Shown here: piece by piece, positions 6,582 to 8,079 of the stretch
Layout: each line of letters opens with the position of its first letter
Numbering within the stretch: position 1 is the first letter of the stretch
DNA from: Clostridiales bacterium
GTDB taxonomy: Bacteria > Bacillota > Clostridia > Christensenellales > Aristaeellaceae
Length of the DNA stretch: 8,079 nucleotides
Reading direction: 5' to 3'
Assembly (NCBI GenBank): GCA_012522875.1
Contig: JAAYJP010000241.1
Coordinates: 1-8,079 of the forward strand
Position numbers and translations under genes: made by a program
Notes under the pieces: model-generated
Seen by the model: the letters and a program-made list of their open reading frames with translations, nothing else
Database searches by the model: none
Told to the model about the DNA's origin: nothing

Positions 6582-7846
6582 AAACCAAAGCGGTCCGCCT
6601 GTACGGCAAGCAAGACTTACGCCTGGAGGAGTTTGAGCTTTCTCCTATGACAGATGATTCCGTCATCTGTGAAGTGGTTGCCGATTCCATCTGCATGAGC
6701 AGCTACAAGGCCGCTGTCCTGGGCGCCGAGCATGCCCGGGTGCCGGATGATGTGGCCAGCAATCCCACCATCATTGGCCACGAGTTCTGCGGCCGCATTG
6801 TGGAAGTGGGAAAAAACTGGCAGCACAAGTATAAGCCGGGCGATGGCTTTGTGATCCAGCCGGCCCACTCCTACCAGGGCTCCATGCTGGCCCCGGGCTA
6901 TTCCTACCGCGACTGCGGCGGGGATGCCACCTATGTTTCCATCCCCATTGAAATCCTGAAGATGGATTGCCTGATTCCCTACCATTCCGATGTCTTTTTC
7001 CTGGGTGCCCTGACAGAGCCGCTGTCCTGCGTCATCGGCACCTACCACGCCATGTACCATACGCGGGACGGCGAGTATGTGCATGACATGGGCATCGTTG
7101 AGGGAGGAAACCTGGCGCTCCTGGCCTCCGTTGGGCCCATGGGCCTGGCCGCCATTGACTACGCCATCCACTGCGACCGGAAGCCCGGGCTGATGGTGGT
7201 GACGGACATAGATGACGCGCGCCTGAAGCGTGCCGCTTCCATCTACACGGTGGAAGAGGCCAGAAAGAATGGGATCGAGCTGCATTATGTCAACACCAAA
7301 AACATGGCGGACCCGGTGAAGGAACTGCGCGCCCTTACCAGGGATAACCATGGCTTTGATGATGTGATCTGTTTTGCCCCGGTGAAGCCCGTGGTGGAGC
7401 AGGGCGACCAGATCCTGGCGGTGGACGGCTGCCTGAATTTCTTCGCCGGCCCCTCAGACCTGACATTTTCCGCCCTCGTAAACTTCTATAATGTCCACTA
7501 CAAGCGCACCCATATTACCGCAACTTCCCATGGCAACCTGGAAGATATGCGGGAAGCCATCCGGATGCTCAACGCCGGAAAACTCAACCCCGCGGCCTTG
7601 GTCACCCATATCGGCGGGCTGGACTGCGTGGCCCAGACCACCCTGAACCTGCCCAAAATCCCGGGCGCCAAGAAGCTCATCTATACCCATATCAGCCTGC
7701 CGCTGACAGCCATCGAGGACTTTGGGGAGCTGGGCAAGGCTGATCCCATGTTCAAGGAGCTGGACGAAATCGTGAAAGCCAACAACGGCCTGTGGTCAGG
7801 AGAGGCTGAAAAGCTGCTGCTGAAAAAAGCCAAACCCATCGGCTGA
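6578..7846 (+). CDS. Zinc-dependent alcohol dehydrogenase, L-sorbose-1-phosphate reductase-like
   Basis: Cytoplasmic medium-chain dehydrogenase/reductase (GroES-like catalytic domain then Rossmann domain), 422 residues. The characterised relative SorE interconverts L-sorbose-1-phosphate and glucitol-6-phosphate with NAD(P)H; this protein would do an analogous redox step on a sugar or polyol phosphate. The catalytic zinc ligands are Cys39 (SICMSS), His68/Glu69 (IIGHEFCG) and Glu147 (LTEPLSC). The coenzyme loop is SVGPMG (184-189), followed by an acidic strand end VVTDID with Asp210. The four-cysteine structural zinc loop of classical ADHs is missing; the segment 91-115 has one Cys. Late segments VKPVVEQGDQIL, LNFFAGP and VTHIGGLD are family hallmarks in my recollection. 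The start overlaps the PHP stop (ATGA), and it is the last gene of the coupled series. Family is firm, exact substrate open. Confidence 0.9.
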   Translation: MKTKAVRLYGKQDLRLEEFELSPMTDDSVICEVVADSICMSSYKAAVLGAEHARVPDDVASNPTIIGHEFCGRIVEVGKNWQHKYKPGDGFVIQPAHSYQGSMLAPGYSYRDCGGDATYVSIPIEILKMDCLIPYHSDVFFLGALTEPLSCVIGTYHAMYHTRDGEYVHDMGIVEGGNLALLASVGPMGLAAIDYAIHCDRKPGLMVVTDIDDARLKRAASIYTVEEARKNGIELHYVNTKNMADPVKELRALTRDNHGFDDVICFAPVKPVVEQGDQILAVDGCLNFFAGPSDLTFSALVNFYNVHYKRTHITATSHGNLEDMREAIRMLNAGKLNPAALVTHIGGLDCVAQTTLNLPKIPGAKKLIYTHISLPLTAIEDFGELGKADPMFKELDEIVKANNGLWSGEAEKLLLKKAKPIG

Positions 7847-7852
7847 AACAGC

Positions 7853-7885
7853 AACCGGGGGCCTTCGTCCATGAAGGCCCCGGTT
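7853..7885 (+). terminator. GC-rich hairpin after the dehydrogenase gene
   Basis: AACCGGGGGCCTTC (7853-7866) pairs with GAAGGCCCCGGTT (7873-7885) across a 6-base loop; the 5' arm has one extra G, so a 13-bp stem carries a single bulge. It begins 7 bases after the dehydrogenase stop. No U-tract follows directly (ACAGTCCCC); a run of five T at 7905-7909 is about 20 bases too far. It may be an inefficient terminator or an mRNA-stabilising end, so readthrough into the E2 gene is possible. Confidence 0.6.
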
Positions 7886-7909
7886 ACAGTCCCCTTATTC
7901 AACATTTTT

Positions 7910-7916
7910 AAAGGAG
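7910..7916 (+). promoter_or_regulatory. Ribosome binding site of the E2 gene
   Basis: AAAGGAG lies 7 bases before the ATG at 7924. This good, independent site sets the start of the lipoyl-protein gene, in contrast to the overlapping starts of the genes before it. Confidence 0.82.
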
Positions 7917-7923
7917 TAAGCAC

Positions 7924-8079
7924 ATGGCATATCCCATCATTCTGCCCCGGCAGGGGCAATCCGTGGAAAGCTGTATCATCACCGAATGGCACAAAAAGGT
8001 GGGCGACCCCGTACAAGCCGGGGATGTCCTCTTCAGCTATGAGACGGACAAAGCCAGCTTTGAAGAAACGGCCAAGGAG
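7924..8079 (+). CDS. Dihydrolipoamide acyltransferase (E2), N-terminal lipoyl domain (3' partial)
   Basis: The 52 residues present are the start of a biotinyl/lipoyl-attachment domain as found at the N-terminus of E2 subunits of 2-oxo acid dehydrogenase complexes. Signs are ILPRQGQSVESCIITEWHKK (the usual MPxLGxxxxxGxIxxW pattern in a variant form), VGDPVQAGDVLFSYETDKAS, and Lys43 in ETDKAS as the expected lipoylated residue (codon 8050-8052). The frame stays open to the window edge, so the core catalytic domain is not seen. E2 works with a thiamine-dependent E1 and a dihydrolipoamide dehydrogenase E3 to turn a 2-oxo acid (or acetoin) into an acyl-CoA. Alternatives are a free-standing lipoyl or biotin carrier; the ETDKAS motif (not EAMKM) favours lipoyl. 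It starts 77 bases after the dehydrogenase gene. Confidence 0.88.
   Translation, partial: MAYPIILPRQGQSVESCIITEWHKKVGDPVQAGDVLFSYETDKASFEETAKE

Noticed and set aside
7884..7911. Possible promoter TTACAG / TTTTTA ahead of the E2 gene
   Set aside because: Both elements are poor matches and the start point would fall on or beyond the ribosome binding site; no convincing promoter is seen in the gap.
1..8079. CRISPR arrays, tRNA or rRNA genes, insertion sequences
   Set aside because: No regularly spaced repeats, cloverleaf-like stretches, rRNA signatures, transposase-like proteins or paired terminal repeats were found; nearly all sequence is accounted for by the eight genes.

Overview
This window is a tightly packed, single-strand stretch of a sugar-utilisation locus. 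All eight protein genes lie on the + strand, and about 97% of the window is coding. The GC-rich DNA, strong GGAGG-type ribosome binding sites, ATGA gene overlaps, the style of the signal peptide and the protein types together suggest a GC-rich member of the Bacillota (Clostridia, perhaps a gut or anaerobic lineage). That assignment is an inference; the window holds no rRNA or other marker gene.

Layout. (1) Transport module, bases 2-2045: the 3' nearly complete end of an ABC sugar permease of the ribose/rhamnose/AI-2 class, then a periplasmic-binding-protein-like sugar receptor that most resembles RhaS. A perfect 30-base palindrome closes this module. (2) Catabolic module, bases 2118-7846: class II aldolase, rhamnulokinase (RhaB), short-chain dehydrogenase, PHP-domain protein and a zinc alcohol dehydrogenase of the L-sorbose-1-phosphate reductase type. 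These five genes overlap end to start (ATGA, ATGA, TGATG, ATGA), so they are almost certainly co-transcribed and translationally coupled. A second GC-rich hairpin follows. (3) A third module starts at 7924 with the N-terminal lipoyl domain of a dihydrolipoamide acyltransferase (E2); it runs off the window.

How the genes may work together. The receptor and permease bring in a sugar, the kinase phosphorylates a ketose (L-rhamnulose in the characterised family), and the aldolase would cleave the ketose-1-phosphate to DHAP plus an aldehyde (L-lactaldehyde if rhamnose). The SDR and the Zn-dehydrogenase would do redox steps on a polyol, sugar phosphate or aldehyde. The aldolase plus SDR look like the two halves of the fused RhaEW protein, here encoded separately with the kinase between them. 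Three items do not fit a textbook rhamnose pathway: the second (SorE-like) dehydrogenase, the PHP protein with apparently altered C-terminal metal ligands, and the E2 lipoyl protein. No isomerase or regulator is visible here; either may lie outside the window. The locus may therefore be a variant rhamnose pathway or a pathway for a related deoxysugar, ketose or polyol. No tRNA, rRNA, CRISPR array, insertion sequence or long direct repeat was seen.
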